Assembly (NCBI RefSeq): GCF_000472425.1
Contig: NZ_AXAI01000006.1
Coordinates: 186,001 to 250,000 of the forward strand
Source of the DNA: Bradyrhizobium sp. Tv2a-2
Lineage (GTDB): Bacteria > Pseudomonadota > Alphaproteobacteria > Rhizobiales > Xanthobacteraceae
DNA: 64,000 nucleotides
Reading direction: 5' to 3'
The notes beneath the pieces were generated by a model that did not search any database, was not told where the DNA came from, and saw only the letters and a program-made list of their open reading frames with translations. This document shows, one piece after another, positions 8,237 to 17,024 of this stretch. The translations under genes and the position numbers were made by a program. Positions within the stretch are counted from its first letter, which is position 1. The number at the start of each line of letters is the position of its first letter.

Positions 8237-9220
8237 GTGAAGAAGTTCATCAATTCCGTCGACGGCATGCTGGCGGAGAGCCTGGACGGCTTTGCTGCGG
8301 CGCATGCCGATATCGTCGCACTCGGCGCGGAGCGGAAATTCGTGCGGCGCAGCGCGCCGAACCTGCAGAAGGTCGCGCTGGTCTCCGGCGGTGGCAGCGG
8401 ACACGAGCCGCTGCATGCGGGTTTCGTAGGCAGGGGCATGCTGGATGCCGCCTGTCCCGGACAGATTTTCACCTCGCCAACGCCGGACCAGATCGTGGAA
8501 GCCGCGACCGCCGTCGGCGGCAGGCCCGGCGTCCTGTTCATCGTCAAGAATTATGCAGGTGACTGCATGAATTTCGAGATGGCCGCGGAAATCTTCGAGG
8601 GCCAGGCGGCAAGCGTGATCACCAATGACGACGTCGCCGTCGACAAATCGACCTATAGCGCCGGTCGGCGCGGCGTGGCGGGTACGCTGGTGGTGGAGAA
8701 GATCGTCGGCGCCGCGGCGGAGCAGGGGATGGACCTGCAGGGTTGCGTGAAGCTCGCCGAGGAGGTCAATGCCAGGACCAAATCCATCGGCGTGGCGTTG
8801 ACGAGCTGTACGGTGCCGGCGGCCGGCACACCCACCTTCTCGTTGCCCGAGGACGAGATGGAGATGGGAGTTGGCATTCACGGCGAGCCGGGCCGCAAGC
8901 GCGTGAAGCTGACGGAGGCCAACGATATCGCCGAGCAGATGGTCGGCGCGATCCTGAGCGATTACGACGGCGGCTTATCGGGTCCTGCGCTGCTGCTGGT
9001 CAACGGCTTCGGCGGCACGCCCTCGCTCGAGCTCTACCTGATGTACGACGCGGCGCGGCATATCCTGGCCAAGCGCGGTGTGGCGATCGCGCGCTCGCTG
9101 GTCGGCTCCTACGTGACCTCGCTGGATATGGCGGGGTGCTCGATCACGCTCACAACGCTGGATGACAGGCTGGCCACGCTGTGGGACGCGCCGGTGCACA
9201 CGGCTGCACTGAGGTGGTGA
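8237..9220 (+). CDS. dhaK: Dihydroxyacetone kinase, substrate-binding subunit DhaK
   Basis: The protein has 327 residues. DhaK binds dihydroxyacetone through a hemiaminal bond to a histidine; the matching residue is His215 in GVGIHGEPGRKR. Other conserved elements are the GGGSGHEPLHAGFVG loop (His56), NYAGDCMNFEMA with Asp109, and DDVAVDKSTYSAGRRGVAGT. A Shine-Dalgarno (gggagg) precedes ATG 8237. With DhaL and DhaM it converts dihydroxyacetone to dihydroxyacetone phosphate for glycolysis. It is the last gene of the operon; no hairpin with a T-tract was seen after it. Confidence 0.95.
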   Translation: MKKFINSVDGMLAESLDGFAAAHADIVALGAERKFVRRSAPNLQKVALVSGGGSGHEPLHAGFVGRGMLDAACPGQIFTSPTPDQIVEAATAVGGRPGVLFIVKNYAGDCMNFEMAAEIFEGQAASVITNDDVAVDKSTYSAGRRGVAGTLVVEKIVGAAAEQGMDLQGCVKLAEEVNARTKSIGVALTSCTVPAAGTPTFSLPEDEMEMGVGIHGEPGRKRVKLTEANDIAEQMVGAILSDYDGGLSGPALLLVNGFGGTPSLELYLMYDAARHILAKRGVAIARSLVGSYVTSLDMAGCSITLTTLDDRLATLWDAPVHTAALRW

Positions 9221-9310
9221 CGGGGCACCTCCAGCCTAAGAGAATTGAGAGCAAGGCACTCTTTGAAGGGCCCGCCAGATTGGGCGCTACCCGGCTGCCT
9301 ACCTCGCACG

Positions 9311-9442
9311 GTGAGAAGATTGTTCCCTGGCCACGAGGAAGACACAGACCGGGAGCATAGAGGTCACTTTCAGGGCTGGTCCTACGACCAGCAGACGTCA
9401 TTCCTCGTCCGCTTTACTTATCTCGATGAAGTTCGAAAGTAG
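9311..9442 (+). CDS. Possible small ORF (43 residues)
   Basis: A GTG-started frame of 43 residues ends with a protein-like stretch (FQGWSYDQQTSFLV, then RFTYLDEVRK) and stops 3 nt before the ATG of the next small gene. The spacing and composition hint at a real gene or the 3' part of a decayed one. There is no convincing Shine-Dalgarno and no recognised family. Confidence 0.25.
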   Translation: MRRLFPGHEEDTDREHRGHFQGWSYDQQTSFLVRFTYLDEVRK

Positions 9443-9445
9443 CCT

Positions 9446-9646
9446 ATGACGCGCTATATTGCCTATGCCGTTGATGTATCTGGGATCGCCAACGCGACCT
9501 ATGAGCTCCAATGCGCGAACGACGAGGATGCAGAGGATAGGGTTCGGGAGCTGCTTGAGGCTCATCAGACGATCGAGCTTTGGGAGGGTGTCCGCCGGGT
9601 GGCGCGCCTGACTCGGGATATGAAAGCGCAGCCGAGTATCAATTGA
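9446..9646 (+). CDS. Conserved-looking small protein of unknown function
   Basis: The 66-residue protein starts MTRYIAYAVDVSGIANATYE, continues with an acidic helix (NDEDAEDRVRELLEAHQT) and ends in a basic tail. Alternating beta and helix, no signal peptide and no membrane segment suggest a small soluble cytoplasmic domain. The codon use resembles the neighbouring genes. I do not recognise the family. Confidence 0.55.
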   Translation: MTRYIAYAVDVSGIANATYELQCANDEDAEDRVRELLEAHQTIELWEGVRRVARLTRDMKAQPSIN

Positions 9647-9899
9647 CCTCGCGACCGCCAAGGCAAAAGCGGGAGTTGCTTCAGCGGCCCGCCAAGCGCT
9701 ATCGCACGTTGGCCGGAGAATCCGGCAGGTGACTCTCCAAACGGGATCCGGAGGAGCCCAACTTGGCTTTTGCGCTGACGCGCTTTTGTTTGTCGAAGTG
9801 CGCCGGGCGAGCTAAGGCTTAAGGGGATCGCGGCGCTACGGAACGAAACCAAACCAGACGAATTATCGTCGAACGGGCAGGCTGCAAGCAAGGTGTCGC

Positions 9900-10211
9900 A
9901 TGTACAGCAGCCAACTTATCCTGTTCTTTCTATTTCTTTTTGCCGCCCTTGTTTCGGAAACTCGAGCAGAGAGTGGCCTGGCCTCATACTACAGCTATGG
10001 CAATCGTGGTCGCCCCGGTGAGCTGACGTGTGCACACCGAACCCGACCGTTCAACAGCGTCGTCAGAGTATCTTGGAACGGACGCTCGATCTCCTGCCGA
10101 GTGGCCGACAGAGGCCCATTCATTCGCGGACGGATCATCGACCTTTCGGCCAGCGCGGCCCGGGCGCTCGGAATGATGAAGGCGGGCGTCGTGCCTGTCT
10201 CGCTGGATTGA
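9900..10211 (+). CDS. Secreted RlpA-like double-psi beta-barrel protein
   Basis: This 103-residue protein has a hydrophobic signal peptide (about residues 1-23, ending near TRAES). The mature part starts GLASYYSYGNRGRPGELTCA and contains the DPBB hallmark RVADRGPFIRGRIIDLS followed by SAARALGM, as in RlpA lytic transglycosylases. Two cysteines (TCAHRT and SCRVAD) may form a disulfide. It lacks the SPOR domain and lipobox of full RlpA, so it is a minimal periplasmic or secreted DPBB protein that may act on peptidoglycan glycan strands; activity is not proven by sequence. Confidence 0.85.
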   Translation: MYSSQLILFFLFLFAALVSETRAESGLASYYSYGNRGRPGELTCAHRTRPFNSVVRVSWNGRSISCRVADRGPFIRGRIIDLSASAARALGMMKAGVVPVSLD

Positions 10212-10439
10212 CATAAGCCCTTCGAAGCAGCGGCTCCGTTAAGGCCTGGGAAGCGGCGTGCGGTCAGCCGATCGGTTTTGCCGCCCGGGCGCGCCGGAGC
10301 GCGTCGCTAAGCTGCAACAGTCAGCACAATTCGACCTACCACCTGTTTGCTGCGTCTTAGCGCACGCCGCGCGGTGCTTTAAAAGGTGGCAGCCGGGCCC
10401 TCGTGCCCTGGGGTTTGATGACAGGCGCAGCGCCCGGCT

Positions 10440-10467
10440 GCCCGGCCGCGCGGCGGTGCGGCCGGGC
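10440..10467. repeat. Perfect 10-bp inverted repeat, 8-nt loop
   Basis: The arms GCCCGGCCGC (10440-10449) and GCGGCCGGGC (10458-10467) are exact reverse complements. The sequence beyond it is AT-rich (aaattaaatc) but has no T-run, so it is not a canonical terminator in either direction. It lies in the gene-poor stretch downstream of the RlpA-like gene. Confidence 0.6.
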
Positions 10468-11034
10468 AAATTAAATCATCGGTAGCTTAAGGAAGCACCA
10501 TTGAATTTAGCCCTCTCTTATTACCTCTTTTGGGCGCTCGTTCGCAGACGCCAAGAGGCTAGCCTTGCCGAGCCCGCTGGACCTCCCGACCCCACCCACT
10601 CCGGTCGACCGACGGTCCCGCCGTGCCTCCGCTCAGGCCGATAGGGCCGTCGGGGACGGTGACCTCAATGGCCTCTCACCGACAGGGTTCAGACAGCGCA
10701 TCATCTCGAGCGAGCATGCGGCTGCAAGCGTCCTTGGATCAAATGCCTTTCCCGGGGGGGGCCGGCTGATCGCTCGATACGCTCGACGACCGGCCGACCG
10801 GGGCTTTGAGGTGCGCCCATGCCGCAACGCTGCGCTGGTGCAGGCAACTTACGACAAAGCCGCCAAGCGGTTTGCGCTCGACGGCTTCGCCTTGGGTGGG
10901 ACCGGATATTTGGGGAATCATCCGGCATCACGACGGTAGACGATGGATCGGTTCACGCAACTCAAGCCTGTTGTTAGGCTAACCGATAAACCTTAACGCG
11001 GTGGCGATTTTGAAAGAAGACCACGACCATTGTC

Positions 11035-11051
11035 CCGCTCCGAAGGAGCGG
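11035..11051 (-). terminator. Hairpin after the LysR gene, possible terminator
   Basis: A perfect 7-bp stem (CCGCTCC / GGAGCGG) with a 3-nt loop lies about 30 nt downstream of the stop of the minus-strand LysR gene. There is no T-tract after it in that direction, so intrinsic termination is uncertain. Confidence 0.35.
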
Positions 11052-11080
11052 TCTCGGCCGGCTGTGCAAAGTCGTGTGCG

Positions 11081-12007
11081 CTAACCCCGTGCCTGCACCG
11101 CCTTGCGGATGTCGGCTTCCGAAAGCGCGGACGCGCAAAGCTGGATGAAGCGGCAGGCATAGCCGCGCAGGAAGGTGCCGCGCCGGACAGCGACCCGCGT
11201 CGTGTTCGCTTCAAACAGATGCTCGCTCGGCAGCACGCGCAAGGCGCCTTCGCCGTCAGGTTTGACGGCCATGGCCGCGACAATGCCAACGCCGAGCCCG
11301 AGCTCGACATAGGTCTTGATCACGTCGGCGTCGATGGCGGAGATCGCGAGGTTCGGCGTGAGACCGGCTTTGGCGAAGGCCTGGTCCACACGGGCGCGAC
11401 CGGTGAAACCCTCGCTGTACGTGACGATGGGAAATTCTGCAATGCTTTCGATGGTCAGAGGATCGCAGCTGAGCAGGGGGTGTCCCGTGGGTACGATCAC
11501 CGCATGGTGCCAGCGATAGTAAGGGAAGGTGACGAGTTCGGGGATGCCATCAAGCGCTTCGGTCGCGACGGCGATATCGGCTTGCCCAGACATCATCAGG
11601 GCCACGATTTCGGCAGGCCCACCCTGATGCAGCACGAGCTCCACGCCGGGAAACTCCTGCTTGAATTTCGAGACGATGGAGGGCAGCGAATAGCGCGCCT
11701 GGGTGTGGGTCGTGGCCAACGTCAGCCGGCCGACGTCCTGCTGGCTGAAATGCGTCGCGATGCTTCTGATGTTCTTGAGATCGACGAGAATGCGCTCCAC
11801 CAGCGGCGCAAGCTCCTTGCCCGGCTCCGTCAGCGCGACGATGCGCTTGCCGTGGCGGACAAAGATCGAGACGCCAAGCTCGAGCTCGAGGTCCATGATG
11901 TGCTTGCTGACGCCCGATTGCGACGTGTTGAGCGCTTTTGCGACCTCCGTCAGATTGAGGTCGCGCTGAAGCGCCTCACCCAGAATTCGGATCTGCTGCA
12001 GGTTCAT
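11081..12007 (-). CDS. LysR-family regulator, CysB/Cbl type
   Basis: This 308-residue protein begins MNLQQIRILGEAL, with the winged-HTH recognition region at about residues 18-37 (NLTEVAKALNTSQSGVSKHI), which is very close to the CysB/Cbl subgroup. The effector domain has TTHTQARYSLP near residue 99, also typical of CysB, where N-acetylserine or sulfate is sensed. The predicted role is control of sulfate or sulfonate assimilation genes. No sulfur gene is adjacent in the window, so the target is unknown, and autoregulation is only an assumption. Confidence 0.9.
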   Translation of the reverse strand: MNLQQIRILGEALQRDLNLTEVAKALNTSQSGVSKHIMDLELELGVSIFVRHGKRIVALTEPGKELAPLVERILVDLKNIRSIATHFSQQDVGRLTLATTHTQARYSLPSIVSKFKQEFPGVELVLHQGGPAEIVALMMSGQADIAVATEALDGIPELVTFPYYRWHHAVIVPTGHPLLSCDPLTIESIAEFPIVTYSEGFTGRARVDQAFAKAGLTPNLAISAIDADVIKTYVELGLGVGIVAAMAVKPDGEGALRVLPSEHLFEANTTRVAVRRGTFLRGYACRFIQLCASALSEADIRKAVQARG

Positions 12008-12620
12008 TCGTCCCTCAATTCGACCCCTGTTATAACCAATTGATCCGCGCGGTGGATCGCCAACTGGATGCGACTCCCTTGCCGAGGCGGATTGACGTCA
12101 ATGACGCGCGAGCCGGTATCGCCCATGCGCGCAGACTTCTTCAACCCTACATGACGCGCGTTCGTGATCTCGCCGAGACCGTGCGCGCGCGATCGGGCCG
12201 AAGCCGGGTCTATCGGAGGGGATGCGACCCTGATCTCTCCCTGGTCGAAATATGTTCAGTGACAAGACCACCCGCCGGCTCCTGCGAAAGGAACAAGAGC
12301 GGGGTTCTGCGCTCATATGACAGCAAGGGGAGCTGCCGCCAGGCCTATGATAGCTCGCTCTCTGGCAAACGGGCCACAGGGGCACCGGATTATCGCCGTT
12401 AATTGGGGTAAGGCCGGCCATGTCATTTAGTTTTTAAATCCATCGCTCATAGGGGTGTGTCCCCATCGTGAGTGGTTCTGCTAATGGCCAGCTCTAGCCA
12501 ACTCCGCCTTGAAGCAGGCATTGTTCCCGTGAGGACGACCTGGTTGCTTGGTCGATGTCAACCGATCGCTGCGCGATCAGGTTGTGGTCGTTTCTGAGCG
12601 ATTTTCGAAAAGGGTAGGTC
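12008..12620. other. Intergenic region between the LysR regulator and the RTX gene
   Basis: This carries the upstream regions of the divergent LysR and RTX genes. A short GGGG-TGTGT-CCCC hairpin lies near 12456-12468. A purine-rich ribosome site (gaaaaggg) lies just before ATG 12621. No coding frame here looks real. Confidence 0.4.
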
Positions 12621-13715
12621 ATGGCTACATACGATTTAAGCGAGACCCAATTTAATGCTCTGATCGGCCCTCACGTTACTTCAGCCTCGCGTACGGCAAT
12701 TGATAATTACCTGATTGGGAAGGGCTTCTTTACCGCTTCGCATCCCGATATCGCGGTCCAGGGGCTGTCGGGCTACCCGGTGCTCGATTCTAAGGCCAGT
12801 TTCTGGGTGGAGGAAGATGCGCCGGTCGCCCAAGATGATACCGGTACGAAGGCCGTCATGGCCTTTGTCGAGCCAGGCGCCAATTTCACCCTGCACGGCA
12901 ACAGGAACATGCTCGTCGTTATCGGGGATCAGGGTGGCGCAAAGGTATCCCTGCAAGATACCGGAAATGATCTGGTTATTGCGGACCACGGCGACAATAC
13001 GATTTGGGCCGGCTCCGGGCACGATACGCTCCAGGGCGGCACCGGCACGGATTACCTGATTTCAGACCAGGCAGGCGCCCGCACGACCATGATCGCGGGA
13101 AGTGGTGGTGACACCATGTACGCTGGAGAAGGCACTACCGTTTCGATGGTCGGCGGCGCCGGTCACGATACGATGTATGCCAATGGCAGCGGCAACGATA
13201 CATTGATTGCGGGCTCTGGCCCGACTCTCATGTATGCGAATGGCAGCACGGGCCACGATCACATCGATCTCTTCGGTAGCGATACCCTCTACGGTGGCAC
13301 CGGCGTCAACGATGTGTTGGTTACGGGAGATGGCAACCAAGTGCACCTGTTGGGCAGCAAGGATCATGCCACCATCGCAGGTGCTGGTTCAGATACGATC
13401 TGGACGAGCTCCGGAAACGACACCATCAATGCCAGCGCGAGCACGGGCAACAACGACTTCATTGTCGGTACGGGTAAAACCTCGATCACGGGTGGTTCGG
13501 GCGACAACTCGTTCGAGTTTGCCAAGGGGTTCGGCAACAGCACGATCGATGGCGGTAGTTCCTTGCACAATGTCGCCTATTTCGATGGGCTCAGCGAAAG
13601 CGACGTTACGATCCAAACGGCTCATGGCACGACGACGGTTACCTACGGCACCAGCACCGTTACGCTTACCAACGTTCAGGATCTCATCTTCACAAACGGC
13701 GACCACAAGCTCTAA
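12621..13715 (+). CDS. RTX-type repeat protein, probable type I secretion substrate
   Basis: The protein has 364 residues and no signal peptide. From about residue 115 to 320 it is built of Gly/Asp/Asn-rich nonapeptide-like units such as GSGHDTLQGGTGTDYL, GGAGHDTMYANGSGNDTL and GSGDNSFEF, the calcium-binding beta-roll pattern of haemolysin-type proteins. The MYA(G/N) variant recurs three times. The C-terminus (TVTLTNVQDLIFTNGDHKL) has the hydrophobic and small-residue character of an uncleaved T1SS signal. The N-terminal ~110 residues match no family I know, and no enzyme motif is visible. The HlyB/HlyD-like genes at 22-26 kb are the likely exporter. Confidence 0.88.
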   Translation: MATYDLSETQFNALIGPHVTSASRTAIDNYLIGKGFFTASHPDIAVQGLSGYPVLDSKASFWVEEDAPVAQDDTGTKAVMAFVEPGANFTLHGNRNMLVVIGDQGGAKVSLQDTGNDLVIADHGDNTIWAGSGHDTLQGGTGTDYLISDQAGARTTMIAGSGGDTMYAGEGTTVSMVGGAGHDTMYANGSGNDTLIAGSGPTLMYANGSTGHDHIDLFGSDTLYGGTGVNDVLVTGDGNQVHLLGSKDHATIAGAGSDTIWTSSGNDTINASASTGNNDFIVGTGKTSITGGSGDNSFEFAKGFGNSTIDGGSSLHNVAYFDGLSESDVTIQTAHGTTTVTYGTSTVTLTNVQDLIFTNGDHKL

Positions 13716-13911
13716 GTCAAAGTTCACAGTTGCGAATATCAATGGCTCCATTTTCGGGGGGTGCATTGGAAGTCGTCCGTCCACGCCCAAGGACGTCGGC
13801 GACACAGCACAATATGTGCAACGTGTATTGGTCGACGCGCTGTTTGCAAAACGCGATCGCTGTTCCGATCAGCATTGTCGGTCGAAAGGCAAGCCGCGCC
13901 GGTCAACAGCT

Positions 13912-14517
13912 TCACGTCAGGAAGTCGAGGCCGCCGCTGCGCAGCTCGCTCAGGGCCCGATGTTTGTCGGCTTCTGGCATCAGGGCCAATGCGAATAAAT
14001 CGTACGACCTGCCTTTGATTACCAGCACTTCCTCAAAACGCGCCTCCAAGAACAACCTCGCTATGCGGTCTTCGGTAAAGCCGGTCTTGTGAGCCATGAA
14101 ATGGTTCCCGGCAGCTATCGAGGCGGCGTGACCATAGAGCATATCGAGCGCGGTGATAGGCCCTACAGGAGATTGATATGCAGCATCTTCCAAGCGGCCT
14201 TGCACAATCAGTGCGGCTATCGGCTCCAGATCAGGGGTCGTTACCAGCGCAAAACCATCGCGCCTCAGGATGCGGAAAATGCCGCGTATCGCTGCGACGA
14301 CATCGTGCGGGTGAAGGTGCTCCAGGCTATGAGAGCAATAGACGGCATCGAAGCTTCTGTCCGCAATCTGTCCCAGATCTTCGAGCGAGCCGATCAGATC
14401 CGGCGATACGCGTGGATCGATGTCCATGCGTACTTCCTGCCAGGCGCCGCTGCGAAAAACAGGATGCAGCCGATCGGGCGCGGCGGGTCCACACCCCGCG
14501 TTGAGCACCTTCTTCAT
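13912..14517 (-). CDS. SAM-dependent class I methyltransferase
   Basis: This 201-residue protein begins with the motif I loop MKKVLNAGCGPAAPDRLHP, followed by the acidic residue of motif II in VRMDIDPRVSPDLIGS and the SFDAVYCSHSLEHLHPHDV segment typical of Methyltransf_11. An upstream ATG at 14574 in the same frame would add 19 residues. It is the last gene of a minus-strand operon with three glycosyltransferases, 126 nt after the preceding stop, so the substrate is probably a glycan or a glycan-linked group (inference). It is convergent with the RTX gene. Confidence 0.85.
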   Translation of the reverse strand: MKKVLNAGCGPAAPDRLHPVFRSGAWQEVRMDIDPRVSPDLIGSLEDLGQIADRSFDAVYCSHSLEHLHPHDVVAAIRGIFRILRRDGFALVTTPDLEPIAALIVQGRLEDAAYQSPVGPITALDMLYGHAASIAAGNHFMAHKTGFTEDRIARLFLEARFEEVLVIKGRSYDLFALALMPEADKHRALSELRSGGLDFLT

Positions 14518-14642
14518 CACTATGTCTCGTTGTTCGTGAAAACCGGCGGATTCTTGGTCTGTTATCGATTCCATCGCGGCCGGAACTGGAAGTCCCGTTG
14601 TCGTCGAGGCTCTCAAGGGGGCGGCGAGCATTGACGCGGGCC

Positions 14643-17024
14643 TCAGAAGCCTGGTGGCAGATCGAGAGGGCGTGGTGGTTCGTTGAGGCGGGCCGTTCTG
14701 CGGCGCGGCGGCCAAGCTAGCGCAGAAAAAGGTATCGGATCGAGCGACAGCGCCGGATGGTAGTAGGGATCCTCGATCAGGTTCTCGTTCCATTTGTCCC
14801 GCAGATTACGCAGCTCGCGCTCGAAACGCTTTGCTTTCGGACCGAAACAGTCAAAGCCGCGACTTGCCGATTCATGATGGTAAAGGCGTGCCCGCGGCGT
14901 CCAGACGATGCGTTTACCCAGGCTTCTCAACTTCAGGCAATAATCGACATCATTGAAATTGACTGGAAATGCGATCTCGTCGAGGCCATCGACCGCAAGG
15001 TAGTCGCTGCGTCTCGTCAGGAGGCAGGCGGCGGTGACGGCCGAGCATTCGCGTGCCACCCGCAGCATGTCGCCGTAACCGAAATCATTGGCAAGCCGGT
15101 CGTTTCCAATATGAGCGGCTGCAAAGCTCGGCCCCAAGGCTACGCCGGCGTGCTGGATCATGCCGCTTGGCCACAACAGCAAGGCGCCAACAGCGCCGAC
15201 GTCCGGCTCGGAGAGTCGGCTTCGCATCTCGTCGAGCCACCCGGCATCGAGGGCCTTGATGTCGTTGTTGAGCAGCAGCAGCTGATCGCTCGTGCAGGCG
15301 CGCACTGCGAGATTGTTGAGTCTTGCGAAATTGAATGGGCCGGGCACGGAAAGGACCTCGACGCCGTCGCGCTTGAGCGCTTCGAGATAGGCAATCATGT
15401 CGGCATCGCTGGAGTCGTTGTCGACAACGAGGATTCGGGCGTGTGCCGCTGTTACCGCTGGAGCGATACTGGAAAGACAGGTCTGCAGCAACGTCTTTCG
15501 GTTTCGGACGGGTATGATCACGGTCAAGGTGTCCGGGCTCGGACGTCGGACCACGTGAGCGACGGGCATTAAAGCGCCACGCTGGATCGTTGTATCCGCA
15601 GCCACTCCACGGGAGGCCAGATGGTCCTGCGTCGCCTGGCCGAGCAAGCGGCCATGGTCTGCCCGATCGATCGAACGAATCCGACCGAGCGGGAAGGGGA
15701 TATGAGCGATCTTCGCGGCGGTGGCTGGTCTTCTTCCGTCAAATTGACTGTTGAAGAGGCGGTAGAGGTTATTCGGTTGCGTGGCGAGAGTCTCCTCGAT
15801 GGCTGTGCGCGTCATGGCGAACACATGCGTACAATAACCCTGCTCCAGCATTCGCTCGTAGTCGAAGGCCGGTAACGCCAGCGGATAGTAGCGCCCATCG
15901 TTGCTGCGCAGCTCAACGTCGCCATAGACCGCGCGGGCCTGAGGGGCCGTTTTAAAGGCGTCCTCGATATAGGTTAGAGCGTGCTCGACGAGCTCAACTC
16001 CTGCATTCGCAAACACCACTATCTCGGCCTCACTCGCGTCGTTGGCCAGGAAGTCCCGTAGCTCACGCCAATCAAAGCTAGCGGGCTCATCGAGGGGCGG
16101 AAGCACCGCCGCGACCCAGTTTTTGTGTTGCTGGGCGTCGAGGCTTCTTAAGGCGGCCTCATCCTCGCTTCCCGAGACCAACAGTACCGCCATGGTTGTC
16201 GACGTGTCGGTCGGGGGCGGGGCGTCCCACCGTGTGCGCCAGTCCTCATAGCTTGTGAATGGCATGGAAGCCGGCAACAGCCGATCGAGCATCCGTCCGC
16301 GAAGACGCTCCGAGGTGATCTCGGCGAAGCTTGAGAAGAACTGCTCCGCGCCGTCGGGAAAAGCAACAAAGGCCAACGGCGTCACAGTCAACTGGATCTC
16401 GTCTTCGGTGACAAAGTGTGCCCGCCGAACGCGCCCATCGGCGTAATCGCGTGGAAGATGCAAATCGAAAGCCTTAACGAGCTTGGAGTTTTCGACCCCG
16501 CCGATATGGCTAAAGCCGCTTGCCCGCGCTTCCGAGATAGCCTCTCCGTCAATGACGGCGCGAACTAAGGGGGACTCCGTGGGGGCGCATTGGACCCAAC
16601 CCTGGAAGCGCAAGCCTCCGATCCATTCAACGCCGCCACGGCCGCGACTGTCGCCGCTCCCTTCGATCGCTTCATCCAATCGGACCGGCTGACCGACAGG
16701 CTCATCGGTGTTGGCCACCCGCGCTTCGGCGATCATGCTGTCGCCCAGAATTGGCAGCGCAAGGGAAAAAGAGAAGCCATAACAGCCGTCGCCAAACGGT
16801 TCGGCTGCAAGGGCTGGAACATAGCTATCGGCCCGTGCCAGCCGAACCGGCAGACCATCGAGCCAAAGTTCGACGACGAATTTCCTCTGCGAATCCCGCG
16901 GGTCGCAGACGAAACCCGAAAACTCGCACCCGCCACTACGCGTAAATTGGCCGCGCAAAGCGCCCTTCGGACCGCGATTTCCGTCGGCCGCCGCTTCGCG
17001 GACCGGTCGGCTCAGCCGCACCAT
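14643..17024 (-). CDS. Large glycosyltransferase with C-terminal GT2 domain
   Basis: The protein has 793 residues. The C-terminal half (about 505-760) is a GT-A fold: LTVIIPVRNRKTLL, ILVVDNDSSD, LLLLNNDIKALDAGWLDEM with the DxD-like acidic pair, and NFNDVDYCLKLRSLGKRIVW. The N-terminal ~260 residues look beta-rich (WIGGLRFQGWVQC). A middle segment (about 275-430) resembles a second, degenerate GT domain. It overlaps the upstream gene by 13 nt. It probably adds sugars to a cell-surface or exported acceptor; the RTX protein or a polysaccharide are candidates. Confidence 0.88.
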   Translation of the reverse strand: MVRLSRPVREAAADGNRGPKGALRGQFTRSGGCEFSGFVCDPRDSQRKFVVELWLDGLPVRLARADSYVPALAAEPFGDGCYGFSFSLALPILGDSMIAEARVANTDEPVGQPVRLDEAIEGSGDSRGRGGVEWIGGLRFQGWVQCAPTESPLVRAVIDGEAISEARASGFSHIGGVENSKLVKAFDLHLPRDYADGRVRRAHFVTEDEIQLTVTPLAFVAFPDGAEQFFSSFAEITSERLRGRMLDRLLPASMPFTSYEDWRTRWDAPPPTDTSTTMAVLLVSGSEDEAALRSLDAQQHKNWVAAVLPPLDEPASFDWRELRDFLANDASEAEIVVFANAGVELVEHALTYIEDAFKTAPQARAVYGDVELRSNDGRYYPLALPAFDYERMLEQGYCTHVFAMTRTAIEETLATQPNNLYRLFNSQFDGRRPATAAKIAHIPFPLGRIRSIDRADHGRLLGQATQDHLASRGVAADTTIQRGALMPVAHVVRRPSPDTLTVIIPVRNRKTLLQTCLSSIAPAVTAAHARILVVDNDSSDADMIAYLEALKRDGVEVLSVPGPFNFARLNNLAVRACTSDQLLLLNNDIKALDAGWLDEMRSRLSEPDVGAVGALLLWPSGMIQHAGVALGPSFAAAHIGNDRLANDFGYGDMLRVARECSAVTAACLLTRRSDYLAVDGLDEIAFPVNFNDVDYCLKLRSLGKRIVWTPRARLYHHESASRGFDCFGPKAKRFERELRNLRDKWNENLIEDPYYHPALSLDPIPFSALAWPPRRRTARLNEPPRPLDLPPGF

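Larger units (their letters stand above)
10212..11080. other. Intergenic region without a convincing gene
   Basis: No frame here shows a recognisable domain. A TTG-started frame at 10501-10644 (47 residues, hydrophobic start, AAGGAAG just upstream) is the only faint small-gene candidate. Two hairpins, at 10440-10467 and 11035-11051, are listed separately. The longest plus-strand frame (10565-10939) is low-complexity Pro/Arg/Ala reading of GC-rich DNA and is not supported. Confidence 0.5.

Noticed and set aside
10565-10939. 124-residue plus-strand open frame
   Set aside because: Pro/Arg/Ala-rich reading of GC-rich DNA, starts at TTG, no domain or ribosome site.
12040-12402. 120-residue open frame after the LysR gene
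   Set aside because: Starts inside the promoter region, composition atypical, no motif.
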